Part shown: positions 45,901-54,223 of the stretch, piece by piece
Position numbering within the stretch: the first letter of the stretch is position 1
How the letters are laid out: each line of letters opens with the position of its first letter
Assembly: GCA_963800975.1 (NCBI GenBank)
Contig: CAWDDB010000008.1
Span: 434,001-498,000 of the forward strand
Reading direction: 5' to 3'
Source: JALYGY01 sp963800975
GTDB taxonomy: Bacteria > Actinomycetota > Rubrobacteria > Rubrobacterales > Rubrobacteraceae
DNA: 64,000 nucleotides
The notes under the pieces: generated by a model
What the model saw: the letters and a program-made list of their open reading frames with translations, nothing else
What the model was told of the DNA's origin: nothing
Databases searched by the model: none
Program-made: the position numbers and the translations under genes

Positions 45901-46415
45901 AGGTACACCGCATCGAATATCTCCGCGTACTCGAGCACGATCCGCCTGGCCTCGTCGATGCGCCCCTCCAGGATGCGCGTGGGCACCTCGGCGCTCAGGC
46001 AGCCAGACAGGCAGATGATCCCCCGCCCGTGGCGCCGCAACAACTCCATGTCCACGCGTGGCTTGCGGTAGAAGCCCTCGAGGTAGCCGGCCGTGCAGAG
46101 CTTTATGAGGTTCCCGTAGCCCTCGGCCGTACGCGCGAGGAGGGTGAGATGATAGTAGGGCGCGCGGCTGCGGTCGTACCGGTCGGCCGCCACGTACACC
46201 TCGCAGCCCATGATCGGCTTTATGCCGGCGGCCTTCGCCTCCTTGTAGAACCTGACGGCCCCGTACATCACGCCGTGGTCGGTGAGCGCGATCGCCGGCA
46301 TGTTCTCCGCCTTCGCGAAGGAAACCAGATCCCTGATGCGGCTCGCCCCGTCGAGCATCGAGTACTCGGAGTGGCAGTGCAAGTGCGCGAAAGCGCCGCC
46401 CGACGAGCCCCCCAA
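42924..46415 (-). CDS. dnaE: DNA polymerase III subunit alpha
   Basis: 1163 residues. PHP domain first (HLHCHSEYSMLDGASRIRDLV near residue 12), polymerase palm with the Asp pair in PDVDIDFS near 396, fingers with FVERDEAARQVLD and GTHAAGVVISEEPL, HhH region, a QFCMF motif near residue 922 that resembles the beta-clamp binding consensus, and an OB domain with DQMAMLQLDDTRGLAEVIVF near 1010. Length normal for DnaE1. Stop lies at 42924. Replicative polymerase. Confidence 0.96.
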   Translation of the reverse strand: MGGSSGGAFAHLHCHSEYSMLDGASRIRDLVSFAKAENMPAIALTDHGVMYGAVRFYKEAKAAGIKPIMGCEVYVAADRYDRSRAPYYHLTLLARTAEGYGNLIKLCTAGYLEGFYRKPRVDMELLRRHGRGIICLSGCLSAEVPTRILEGRIDEARRIVLEYAEIFDAVYLEMQDHLAIPEQKRVNEGLIRLHKDTGIDLVATNDSHYTARSDARMHDALLCIGTGKFHSDPKRMKFTGEEFYVKSAEEMAGLFPNHPEALDNTIKVVDLVEDVGIELGKTRLPNFPKPAGYTADDYLRERCEEGLARRYGGITPEIRRRLDFELATIAKMGFADYFLIVWDFVKYAKDRKIAVGPGRGSAAGAIVAYGLEITDLDPLEYSLLFERFLNPDRISMPDVDIDFSVQGRGEVMRYVTDKYGGHEHVAQIITFGTIGAKAAIRDAGRIYQYPYSDTDKLAKFIPEKPVGTTLRDVLTPGEDGYAAGEKHPGAARDIIRFVERDEAARQVLDTAFEIEGFARHAGTHAAGVVISEEPLTDIVPLQRVARDESSVMVQHPMGDVEALGLLKVDFLGLRNLDVIEETLGSIKALTGEEVDIRTIPLDDEKALKLFARGDTFGVFQFESGGMQRMLQEVKPDRFDDLVALNALYRPGPMDYIPNFKRGKHDPASVRYLDPRLKPILEPTYGVAAYQEQLMEISKSLGGFTPGEADTLRKAIGKKNVKLLAPLRDKFIDGCSKNRVAPEAAEELWNWMEKAGGYSFNKSHSACYSFLAFQTAYLKAHYPEAYMAALMSSVMNTKDRVPQYVAEARAMKIDVLPPDVNESGRRFTAVGDTIRFGLSAVKNVGESCVEAIIAAREEDGPFEDVFDFCERVGASTINKRALESLIKCGAFDWTGHPRAAMLSVHGQAVERVAKSKATGDDDQFCMFDSAELADLAPPKPEIPALEDDSRESLEWEKETLGLFVSDHPLRPVLHKLKKHADTTVSELESCRDGAVVWVGGLATSVRVNTTRKGDQMAMLQLDDTRGLAEVIVFPRVFASCAECVREDAVLKVKGRVERKEGIPRIVALEMEELHLEPGLEPVFLHAACFVDLPRSAAEKAFEIVGRHRGGSPLYLVSSEGDLEERIGAVEDSSDLHAELKQVLGPRCITYAKPRAAEPEMEQVS

Positions 46416-46579
46416 ACCTTCTCCTCCCGTAGTAAAAGGCTCCGGCGGCGCCAGCCAGATCGACCGCGCCGCCTATGCCCATTCTCCCGTCCATCCCGGA
46501 CGAAAAGGACTATACGAAACCAGGAAGCGACTTGTCTACCCCCTAGACCGGAGGTTGAGGTTTAATTTGCAGGACTTTT

Positions 46580-46664
46580 CAGGCAGGCCGCGGGCCGGCC
46601 CGCGGCCTGCCTGCACGCTGCCCAAAAGAGCAGCGTGCGGAGTAGCCGGCTGCGTCGGCTACTC
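46580..46664. other. Three consecutive hairpins upstream of dnaE
   Basis: First a perfect 34-nt palindrome at 46580-46613 with a GGGCCGGCCC core. Second an 8-bp stem CACGCTGC / GCAGCGTG beginning about 46613. Third a 9-bp stem GAGTAGCCG / CGGCTACTC (46640-46648, 46656-46664) which covers the stop of the 46910 gene. They may terminate that gene and insulate or attenuate dnaE. No U-run follows the last stem. Confidence 0.6.
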
Positions 46665-46910
46665 CTCCTCGTCGTCGCGCCAGAGGAGCCAGTTCAGGGC
46701 TATCTGGGCGCTAAGGATCGCGAAGAGGAGGGCGAATAGGCCGTTGCGGAGGTCGTGGATCCAGGCCGTGTAGACGACCAGGGCCGAGGAGATAGCGAGC
46801 GCGGCGAGGACGAAGATGAGGGTGATGCCGAGCACGAACCACCTGAAGGTCCGGCCGACGCTGCCGTCCGGGCTGATCCTTTGTTGCGGGTCCTCGGTGC
46901 TCGGGCTCAA
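46659..46910 (-). CDS. 83-residue membrane protein
   Basis: A polar start (MSPSTEDPQQRISPDG) and two membrane helices, FVLGITLIFVLAALAISSAL and NGLFALLFAILSAQIALNWLL, ending with an acidic WRDDEEE. It starts 5 nt after the FmdB-like gene stop on the same strand. No family recognised; its stop lies inside a hairpin. Confidence 0.75.
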   Translation of the reverse strand: MSPSTEDPQQRISPDGSVGRTFRWFVLGITLIFVLAALAISSALVVYTAWIHDLRNGLFALLFAILSAQIALNWLLWRDDEEE

Positions 46911-46915
46911 CTCCC

Positions 46916-47200
46916 TCAGTCCTGTTTGCCGGTGGTCTTCTCGGTAGAGGAGCCCTTCTTCTCAGAGGAACTTTCCTTCTTGGTCGACTCGCCGTTCTTG
47001 GCTGACTCGGTCTTCTGGGAACCGCTGCCCTTGTAGTCGGTCGAGTAGAAGCCGGAACCCTTGAACGCGATGCTTACCGGTTGCATGACCTTCCTGACCG
47101 GCGCGCCGCACTCCACGCAGGTGGTCAGGGGATCTTCTGCGAGCTTCTGCATCACGTCGAAGATGTGCCCGTTCTCGCACTTGTACTCGTAGATCGGCAT
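46916..47200 (-). CDS. FmdB-family zinc-ribbon protein
   Basis: 94 residues. MPIYEYKCENGHIFDVMQK begins the FmdB-type ribbon, closed by CVECGAPVRKVMQPV. The C-terminal half is a Ser/Lys/Glu-rich low-complexity tail (SEKKGSSTEKTTGKQD). This domain is thought to act in small regulatory or assembly roles; function not defined. Followed directly by the 83-residue membrane protein. Confidence 0.85.
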   Translation of the reverse strand: MPIYEYKCENGHIFDVMQKLAEDPLTTCVECGAPVRKVMQPVSIAFKGSGFYSTDYKGSGSQKTESAKNGESTKKESSSEKKGSSTEKTTGKQD

Positions 47201-47282
47201 CCGGCCTCCACTGCTTACAAACCCACAACCTTCAGATTATACCGTCCCTGGGGCCGCCGGATAGCCGCAGCCTCAAACGTGT

Positions 47283-47558
47283 CTAAGGGCGCCGGGTCGG
47301 GTCGAGGTCCTCGGAGCCGAAATCCTGTTCCATACGCTCGCGCGCGGCCTCCACCAGGCGTGGGCTCGAGATGATCTCGTCCACCTCGACCTCCGACGCG
47401 TTACGCCGCACGTATTCTTCGTTGACTATCTCCTGCAGACCGGCGCCGTCGCCGAGCCGGTGGATGATGTAGCCGATGACCCTGTCCTCGCGGTGGGACT
47501 GAAACTCGGGGCTGAAAAGGCGGTCCCAGAAGGATCGCTTCTTGCTTTCCTCAGACAT
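47283..47558 (-). CDS. Conserved-type hypothetical protein, 91 residues
   Basis: MSEESKKRSFWDRLFSPEFQ at the start and DRVIGYIIHRLGDGAGLQEI in the middle; charged and helical, no membrane segment or Cys. It lies 82 nt upstream of the FmdB-like gene on the same strand. Rubrobacter-like genomes often carry such proteins; I cannot name a function. Confidence 0.7.
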   Translation of the reverse strand: MSEESKKRSFWDRLFSPEFQSHREDRVIGYIIHRLGDGAGLQEIVNEEYVRRNASEVEVDEIISSPRLVEAARERMEQDFGSEDLDPTRRP

Positions 47559-47685
47559 CCGGCGCTCCTCTCTAACCCGTTTGTGGGCCTCCGGCCACGA
47601 GTATAGCGCCGCGACCGGCTACGCAGGAGAGCCAGCAAGCCGGTCGCCGAAAGAAGATCTCTGGTACCACAAATACGCCAATTGA

Positions 47686-50600
47686 GTGATCAATGCAGCC
47701 AGATCCAGGTGTAAGATGCTCTCGTTACATGATCTGGAGGGGGCCACGTTCTCCTTCGGGCATAGGGCGAGAGGGATGCCACAGCGACTCATGGTAAAGA
47801 AGCGGCGCCATTCCGAAGGTCTCGCGAACGCCGGTGAGCCCACCGTCCGCATCCGGCTTCTAGGTGGCTTCGAGGTCTCCGTGGGTACCCGACTCATCGA
47901 GGCAAACGGCTGGCGCCTCAAGAAAGCGGGTAGCCTCGTGAAGCTCCTCGCCCTGACGCGCGGGCACAGGTTGCACCGGGATCTAATAATGAACCTTCTC
48001 TGGCCCGACCTCGGAGCTACGTCGGCAGCCAACAATTTGCACCGCACCCTACACGTCGCCCGCAAGACCCTGGACCCTCACGCCCCAGCCTCCAGCACGC
48101 GCTACCTGCGTTTGACGGACCAGCAGATCGAGCTGTGCCGGAGAGGAACGGTCTGGGTGGACGCGGTGGTCTTCGAACAAGCTGCGGCCGCCGCGGTACG
48201 CACCCGCTACCCTGCAGCCTATACGGCCGCGGCGGACCTTTATGCGGGAGATCTCCTGCCCGGTGATCTCTACGAGCCCTGGGCGGAGGAGCGGAGGACA
48301 AGCCTGCGGCAGGCGTACCTATCGCTGCTCCTGGGGAGGGCAGAGCTACACGAGGAGAGCGGGGACCAGGCCGCGGCGAAAGAGGCCTTGAGGAGGGCGG
48401 TAGACGAGGACAGGGGGAACGAAGAGGCGCACGCCGGCCTGATGCGCCTGCTCGCCATCGCCGGCCAGCCGCACGAGGCGATACGGCAATACGAGCGCCT
48501 TCGCCAGGCACTCTCGACGCAGCTCGACACCAAGCCGGGAGACACCACCGAAACCCTGCGCCAGGAGATTATCGACGGGGAACCTCTGTCGGGCCACACC
48601 CTCCGTGCCAGCCGTGGGCCGGACGTCGGCGAGAGCCCGCAGACAGGCACCCTGCCGATTCCTCTCACCAGCTTCGTCGGCCGCGAGCGGGAGACGCTGG
48701 AGATCAAGCGCTCGCTGTCGATGACCCGTCTCTTGACCCTGACCGGGCCAGGGGGAGCGGGCAAGACGCGTCTTGCCATGCAGTTAGCGACGGACCTCGT
48801 TGGCACGTATTCGCAAGGAGTGTGGCTGGTCGAGCTGGCGCCTCTCTCGGACCCCACTCTCGTGGTGCGGACGGTCGCGGCGGCGCTCGGCATACGCGAG
48901 CGGCCAGGGAGCTCGCTCACGCACACGCTCTGCGAGAGCCTGGGCTCCGGTCGGGCATTGATCGTTCTGGACAACTGTGAGCACCTTATCGGCGCGGCGG
49001 CACAGCTGGCCAGGGACCTGTTGATCTCGTGCCCGAAGCTCAAGGTGCTGGCAACCAGTCGGGAGCCCCTTGGGGTCGTCGGCGAGACCGTCTGGCCCGT
49101 CCCGTCCCTATCACTCCCGGATCCGAAGTGGGATTCGAGCGTCGCGGGTCTGATGCGTTGCGAGGCCGTGCGCCTGTTCATGGATCGCGCCCGCTCCCGG
49201 CTGCCGGCCTTCGAGCTCACCCCGCAGAACGCGCCTTCCGTGGCGACGATCTGCCGGGAGCTGGAAGGACTGCCGCTGGCCATAGAGCTGTCCACCGCGC
49301 GCATGGGGGCTCTGGCGGTTGAGCAGGTCGCCGAGCGGCTCGAGGACTCGCTGAAGCTCCTGACCGGCGGAGATCGGACGGCCGCACCCAGGCACCAGAC
49401 GCTCCGCGCGACGCTGGACTGGAGCTACGCGCTGCTCTCCGGGCCAGAGCGCAAGCTTTTCGAAAGCCTCTCGGTCTTCGCCGGCGGGTGGACCCTCGAG
49501 GCGGCAGAGGCCGTGGGTACGGGCGGGGAGCTCGAAGTAGGCGAGATAATAGACCTCCTCCCGCGACTCGCGAACAAGTCGATGGTGGTGGTCGAGTCGA
49601 AGCCGGACCCGAGTGGCGAACTTCGCTACACAATGCTCGAACCGGTCCGCCAGTACGGTTGGGGACGGCTCGAGGCGAGCGGTAAGGCCGGCGTCGTTCG
49701 GCGCCAGCACGCGGACTGGTACTTCGAGCTCGCCAAGGGTGCCGAGCCGTGGCTGCGGGGGGCCTGGCTGGAGGCGTGGCGCGGGCGGCTGGAGCTGGAG
49801 TACGGCAACCTGCGCACGGCGCTCGAGTGGGCTTTCGAAAACGGGGAGTCCGACCTGGGGCTCTGGTTCGGCGGGGCGCTGGCGGAGTTCTGGTACATGA
49901 GCGGGAACCTGAGCGAAGCGCGCCGCTGGCTGGAGGCGGCTCTGGACAGGAGCCACGATGCTCCACCGACGCCAACCCGAGCGAGGGCACTCGCCCGAGC
50001 AGGATGGATCGCCTGGGAACAGGGCGACTACGAGCGCTCGCTCGATCTCAGCGAGCAGAGCCTGGCGTTTTCGCGGGAGCTTGGGGATACGGCTGGCATC
50101 GTCGCGGCGCTCTCCAGCCGGGGTTGGGTGGCGTTGTTGAACAACGATCTCGCCGAGGCCTCCGCGCTGGCCGAAGATGCCCTGGCGCTCGCGCGTGAAA
50201 CGGGAGACTCCGGTGCTATCGCTCGCGCTCTCGTGATCCCGGGCCTGGCCGCAGTAGCCAGGCGCGACCACGAACGGGCCGTGGCGCTGCACGAGGAGAG
50301 CCTGAGCCTGGCCAGAGTAGCGAGCGACAACACGACGATCGCGCTCGCCTTCGGGTTGGGCGCGTTCGCGTACCTCGGTTGCGACGACTTCTGGCGGGCG
50401 CAGGAGCTCTGTGAGGAAGGTTTCCTCGCGTCTCCACAGCCACCCGTAATGGTCGTGACCGGGTTCCTGCTGCACGCTTCGGCCGCGGTCGCGGGATCGC
50501 AAGGTCACCCAGCCCGCGCGGCCCGGCTGTGGGGAGCAGCCGAGTCGTTACGCGAAACCATAGGCGCCATCCTCTCCCCCCTCGAACTCCACACTTACGG

Positions 50601-50982
50601 TCCTTACGTCGACTCAGCCCGTGCGAAGGATGACGCGACGGCGTGGGAAGAGTGCTGGGCCGAGGGCAAGTCGATGTCGAGCAAACAGGCCGTAGCATAC
50701 GCACTCGCGGTAACAGAAGATGAAGGGTATACCCCTCCTCGAGGGGACCTCGCGCAAGACCCGCAGGCCGGGAGGCAACCAGAGGGGTTGCTCACCGGCC
50801 GCGAGCAGGAGGTGGCGTTCCTGGCCGCCCGCGGCCTCACAAACCGCCGCATCGCCGAAGAGCTGTCCATCTCGGTGCGGACGGTGGACACCCACGTGGG
50901 CAAGATTCTCAAGAAGCTCGGGCTCGACTCCCGAGAGCAGGTCGCGATCTGGTTGGCAGAGCAGCGGCACGAGACAGGCTGA
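47686..50982 (+). CDS. Giant SARP/BTAD-STAND-LuxR transcriptional regulator, copy 1
   Basis: 1098 residues. Domains: SARP-type OmpR-like wHTH (VRIRLLGGFEVSVGTRLIEA, residues about 54-125), BTAD (about 150-290), P-loop ATPase with GPGGAGKTRLA near 357 and LIVLDNCEHL near 425, a TPR-like helical region (about 650-1000), and a LuxR/NarL HTH, LTGREQEVAFLAARGLTNRR, at 1035-1092. SARP activators and LAL/STAND regulators are well known; carrying DNA-binding heads at both ends is less usual. Several ATG candidates exist (47686, 47716, 47773). The next gene downstream is a P-domain protein. Confidence 0.9.
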   Translation: MINAARSRCKMLSLHDLEGATFSFGHRARGMPQRLMVKKRRHSEGLANAGEPTVRIRLLGGFEVSVGTRLIEANGWRLKKAGSLVKLLALTRGHRLHRDLIMNLLWPDLGATSAANNLHRTLHVARKTLDPHAPASSTRYLRLTDQQIELCRRGTVWVDAVVFEQAAAAAVRTRYPAAYTAAADLYAGDLLPGDLYEPWAEERRTSLRQAYLSLLLGRAELHEESGDQAAAKEALRRAVDEDRGNEEAHAGLMRLLAIAGQPHEAIRQYERLRQALSTQLDTKPGDTTETLRQEIIDGEPLSGHTLRASRGPDVGESPQTGTLPIPLTSFVGRERETLEIKRSLSMTRLLTLTGPGGAGKTRLAMQLATDLVGTYSQGVWLVELAPLSDPTLVVRTVAAALGIRERPGSSLTHTLCESLGSGRALIVLDNCEHLIGAAAQLARDLLISCPKLKVLATSREPLGVVGETVWPVPSLSLPDPKWDSSVAGLMRCEAVRLFMDRARSRLPAFELTPQNAPSVATICRELEGLPLAIELSTARMGALAVEQVAERLEDSLKLLTGGDRTAAPRHQTLRATLDWSYALLSGPERKLFESLSVFAGGWTLEAAEAVGTGGELEVGEIIDLLPRLANKSMVVVESKPDPSGELRYTMLEPVRQYGWGRLEASGKAGVVRRQHADWYFELAKGAEPWLRGAWLEAWRGRLELEYGNLRTALEWAFENGESDLGLWFGGALAEFWYMSGNLSEARRWLEAALDRSHDAPPTPTRARALARAGWIAWEQGDYERSLDLSEQSLAFSRELGDTAGIVAALSSRGWVALLNNDLAEASALAEDALALARETGDSGAIARALVIPGLAAVARRDHERAVALHEESLSLARVASDNTTIALAFGLGAFAYLGCDDFWRAQELCEEGFLASPQPPVMVVTGFLLHASAAVAGSQGHPARAARLWGAAESLRETIGAILSPLELHTYGPYVDSARAKDDATAWEECWAEGKSMSSKQAVAYALAVTEDEGYTPPRGDLAQDPQAGRQPEGLLTGREQEVAFLAARGLTNRRIAEELSISVRTVDTHVGKILKKLGLDSREQVAIWLAEQRHETG

Positions 50983-51014
50983 ACGCGATCGCATCGCGAT
51001 AGTTTCTCCAAAGA

Positions 51015-51068
51015 TACGTATACGTACGCCCCCCAGGTAAGAACCGGTTAAGAGAAGACCGCTACGGT
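51015..51068 (+). promoter_or_regulatory. SARP-type operator and -10 box upstream of the P-domain gene (site A)
   Basis: Two heptamers AGGTAAG (51035-51041) and GGTTAAG (51046-51052) have an 11-bp repeat period. Ten nucleotides later comes TACGGT (51063-51068), a TANNNT -10 box. An ACGT-rich palindrome TACGTATACGTA lies upstream at 51015-51026. The repeats take the place of a -35 box. The ATG at 51103 follows AAGGAG. Confidence 0.7.
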
Positions 51069-51102
51069 GGTGTCGGTTGGTAGGTCGGACCAAGGAGCGC
51101 GG

Positions 51103-52185
51103 ATGATCGGGAAGGTTGTTGAGGAAGCTGAGCGGATCGTGAGGGCGGCTCGCCGCGGCGGCACCGGACCCACCGGCCCCTACCCGACGGCGACCGGCGG
51201 CGCGCCCTCGGGGCAGGAGCCTGCAGGAGCGGGCGCTTGCCCTTGGTGGGGGCGGTGATCCTGCTCTCCGTTTTGTGCGCGCCCGTCGCGCTCGCGGCGG
51301 TGGCGACGCCCGCCCAGGCCGCCCAGTTGTTCACCAACCGGGCTCCGATCTCGATACCCGGCTCCGGACTCGCGTCGCCCTACCCTTCGGAGATCGCCGT
51401 CGGTGGCACGACCGGACCGGTCACGGACGTGGTCGTGACGCTGCACCGCTTCGGTCACCGCTTTCCGATCGACGTCGACATCCTGCTGGTCTCCCCGAGC
51501 GGCAAGAGCGTCGTCCTCATGTCCGACGTGCCGTGCCCAGGCGCCGAACTCGAGGACTTCACCTGGGTGTTCTCCGACTCCGCCCCCGGCCCCATGTCGG
51601 GAGACTGCGGAGGGTTCGTCTACAAGCTTACCGACATCAGCAATCCTGGCGTTCCGGACCGTTGGCCCCGGCCGGCACCGCCCGGCAACCCCCGCTACCA
51701 CAGCCTCAGCGCCTTCGACGGCGAGGTCGCCAACGGCACCTGGAGGCTCTTCGTGGTAGACGATGTTGGCGGGGACAGCGGCGGCGACATCGAGGGAGGG
51801 TGGTCGCTCTCGATCGAGACCAGACCCCCCCGGACACGACCGCGCCCACGGTCAGCAGCACGGGCCCGACCGACAACGCCAAAGGAATAGGGCTCGTAGC
51901 CAACGTGGGCGCCCGATTCTCCGAGGACATGAGGGCAACCTCCATAAACCCCACCACCTTCGAGCTCTTCAGGGCAGGCACCACCAAGAGGATAGGCGCG
52001 TCCGTGAGCTACGACGCTTCGGCCAGAAGGGCAACGCTCGACCCAAGGCCAACCTCGCGCCCAATACCAGGTACAGGGCGGTGGTGACGACCGGGGCGAC
52101 CGACCTCTCGGGCAACGCGTTGGACCAAGACCCGGCAGCGGCGGGCAACCAGCCCAAGGAGTGGTTCTTCACAACGAGGAGGTAG
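51103..52185 (+). CDS. Secreted P-domain protein with C-terminal Big_5/SbsA-like Ig domain (three frameshifts)
   Basis: ATG 51103 begins MIGKVVEEAERIV and matches the start of the paralogue at 52567 (MIGRAFEKAMPVV). Signal segment GAVILLSVLCAPVALAAVA, then a proprotein-convertase P-like domain (VDILLVSPSG, NGTWRLFVVDD), then an SbsA-type Ig domain ending WFFTTRR. Shifts near 51200-51236, in a run of seven C at 51825-51831, and at 52042-52044 (CCC where the paralogue has CCCC). P-domains bind or stabilise secreted proteins. Not seen as a protease. Confidence 0.8.
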
Positions 52186-52216
52186 CCTCCAGGACCTCAA
52201 GTACCAGCAGAGTGGG

Positions 52217-52234
52217 AGGCCCTTCGAAGGGCCT
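52217..52234. terminator. Palindromic hairpin after the first P-domain gene
   Basis: A perfect 18-nt palindrome AGGCCCTTC / GAAGGGCCT, 32 nt after the stop. It lacks a clear T-run (TCCCTACTTC follows) and is a probable terminator only. The remaining 330 bp before 52567 hold site B; I see no gene in it. Confidence 0.5.
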
Positions 52235-52472
52235 TCCCTACTTCATGCACCCACAGGCCGAGGGGACATCTCCTGGGAAGTCAGCAACATCTGGCTCAGC
52301 GCAAGGATTATCAGAGCGGAGTTTGTGACGATGATCCCAGCAAGGTCGGGCAAGGGATGAAACGTCGAGGCGGACACTCGGATTCCTGATGGCCGGGTTT
52401 CGGGCGAATCAAGCCCCAAGGGCGTCGGATCCGGCCCGAAGCGTGGTTCGGGGCCCGAAGATACTCAATTCT

Positions 52473-52526
52473 AAGTACGTTCTTGGCCATTCAGCTAAGA
52501 GCCTGCTAAGGACCGGCTGCTACCGT
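52473..52526 (+). promoter_or_regulatory. SARP-type operator and -10 box upstream of the second P-domain gene (site B)
   Basis: Heptamers AGCTAAG (52493-52499) and TGCTAAG (52504-52510) show an 11-bp period, then a 10-nt gap to TACCGT (52521-52526). The palindrome AAGTACGTTCTT lies at 52473-52484, one mismatch from the perfect AAGTACGTACTT at 63327. Confidence 0.72.
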
Positions 52527-52566
52527 GCGCTGGGATAAGAGATCTGTCGTGGCGAAAGGGGCGAGG

Positions 52567-54033
52567 ATGATTGGGAGGGCCTTCGAGAAAGCGATGCCGG
52601 TCGTGGAGGAGACCCGGAGCAGCGATCGCCCGCCCGTCTTGCGCAGGTTGGTGCTGTTGGCCGTTTTCTGCGTACTCGCCTCGCTCGCGGTGAGCACGTC
52701 CGCCTCGGCGGCCGAGACGTTCACCAACTTTACCCCCATCACTATCCTCAGCGACGGACCCGCGTCGCCCTACCCTTCCGAGATCGCCGTCAATGGCACG
52801 ACCGGCCCGATCACGGACGTGAGCGTCACGCTTCGCCGCTTCGGCCACAATTTCCCGGCCGAAGTCGACATCCTGCTCGTCTCCCCGAGCGGCACGGGCG
52901 TCGTCCTCATGTCCGACGCTTGCGGAGGCGCCGACATCGAGGACTTCACCTGGACGTTCTCCGACTCCGCCCCCGGCCCCATGTCGGGCGACTGCTCGGG
53001 GTTCGCCTACCGGCCAACAAACATCGGCGGCGGGGAAATCTGGCCCGTTTCGGAGCCCGCGGGTAGCCTCGGCGCCTTCGACAACGAGGTCGCCAATGGC
53101 ACCTGGAGGCTCTTCGTGGTCGATGACACCATCGACGACAGCGGCGACATCGAGGGCGGGTGGTCGCTCTCGATCCAGACCGGCCCCGCGGACGTCGCGA
53201 TCCCCGGCAACACCGGCACCTCCGGCCCGGCCAGCCCCTACCCGGCCACCCGCACCGTCTCGGGATTCCAGGGCCCGATCACGGACGTGGACGTTACCGT
53301 GGACGGCATCTGGCACCAGAACCCCGACGACCTCGACCTGCTCCTCGTCGGGCCGCAGGGCCAGAAGGTCGTCCTGATGGCCGGCGCCTGCGGATCGTAC
53401 GGCGTGAAAGCCTACGGGTGGGTGTGGGACGACGAGGCCCCCGCCCTCATGCCGAACGGCGACGGCACAAACGTTTGCGGCACAAGGTTCCACAGGCCGG
53501 CCGACTACGAGCCAGGCGACCCCTGGCCCGCGCCGGCCCCGCCCGAACCCTACTCCCCGTTCCTCTCCGCCTTCGACGGCACGAACCCCAACGGCGAGTG
53601 GAGCCTGTTCGTCAACGACGACTCCCCCGGCAACACGGGCTTCTTCACCAACCGCTTCACCCTCGGAATCGCGACGGCGGACACGACCCCTCCCAGGGTG
53701 GTGAGCACGGGCCCGGCCAACAACGCAAGAAACGTGGGGCTCGTGGCCAACGTGGGCGCCCGCTTCTCGGAGGCTATGAGGGAGACCTCCGTCAACACGG
53801 GCACCTTCGAGCTCTTAAGGTCGGGCACTTCCACCAGGCTAGGGGCGACCGTGAGCTACGACGCGGCGGCCAGGAGGGCGACGCTCAACCCCAACGCCAA
53901 CCTCAAGCCCAACACCAGATACAGGGCGGTGGTGAAGACGGGAGCTACGGACCTCTTCGGCAACGGACTAGACCAGGACCCGGCAGCGGCGGGCAACCAG
54001 CAGAAGATCTGGTTCTTCACCACCAGGAGGTAG
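52567..54033 (+). CDS. Secreted protein with two P-domains and a C-terminal Big_5/SbsA-like Ig domain
   Basis: 488 residues from ATG 52567, with AAAGGGG upstream (an in-frame GTG lies earlier). Signal segment VLLAVFCVLASLAVSTSASAAE; P-like domain 1 near residues 30-200 (VDILLVSPSGTGVVLMSD, NGTWRLFVVDD), P-like domain 2 near 205-375 (DLDLLLVGPQGQKVVLMAG, GEWSLFVNDD), then TTPPRVVSTGPANNARNVG and an Ig fold to WFFTTRR. No LPXTG or membrane anchor. A tandem duplicate of the 51103 gene with an added P-domain. Intact frame. Confidence 0.88.
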   Translation: MIGRAFEKAMPVVEETRSSDRPPVLRRLVLLAVFCVLASLAVSTSASAAETFTNFTPITILSDGPASPYPSEIAVNGTTGPITDVSVTLRRFGHNFPAEVDILLVSPSGTGVVLMSDACGGADIEDFTWTFSDSAPGPMSGDCSGFAYRPTNIGGGEIWPVSEPAGSLGAFDNEVANGTWRLFVVDDTIDDSGDIEGGWSLSIQTGPADVAIPGNTGTSGPASPYPATRTVSGFQGPITDVDVTVDGIWHQNPDDLDLLLVGPQGQKVVLMAGACGSYGVKAYGWVWDDEAPALMPNGDGTNVCGTRFHRPADYEPGDPWPAPAPPEPYSPFLSAFDGTNPNGEWSLFVNDDSPGNTGFFTNRFTLGIATADTTPPRVVSTGPANNARNVGLVANVGARFSEAMRETSVNTGTFELLRSGTSTRLGATVSYDAAARRATLNPNANLKPNTRYRAVVKTGATDLFGNGLDQDPAAAGNQQKIWFFTTRR

Positions 54034-54223
54034 CCGATAGGTCGACCCTCTCTACGGGGGGCTCAAGGTGAGGCCCTGTTCTTTGATCCGCTCCGCGAGT
54101 CCTACGGCTGAGGTGGAAGACCCTTATTCGGTCCATGGCACCGGTGTTGACTGGGAAGATAACGGCATCCATCGGCTGGCCGCGCCAGCGTTGGCGCCCT
54201 CGCCGAGAGAGGAGTGCACGACG

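Noticed and set aside
44751..46565. 604-codon open frame on the plus strand opposite dnaE
   Set aside because: Antisense to the DnaE PHP and palm region; composition is Arg/Val/Asp rich with no motif.
54034..54223. A fourth SARP-type repeat pair upstream of the beta-helix gene
   Set aside because: No TAAG-like pair at 11 bp with a properly spaced -10 box could be found; read-through from 52567 is more likely.
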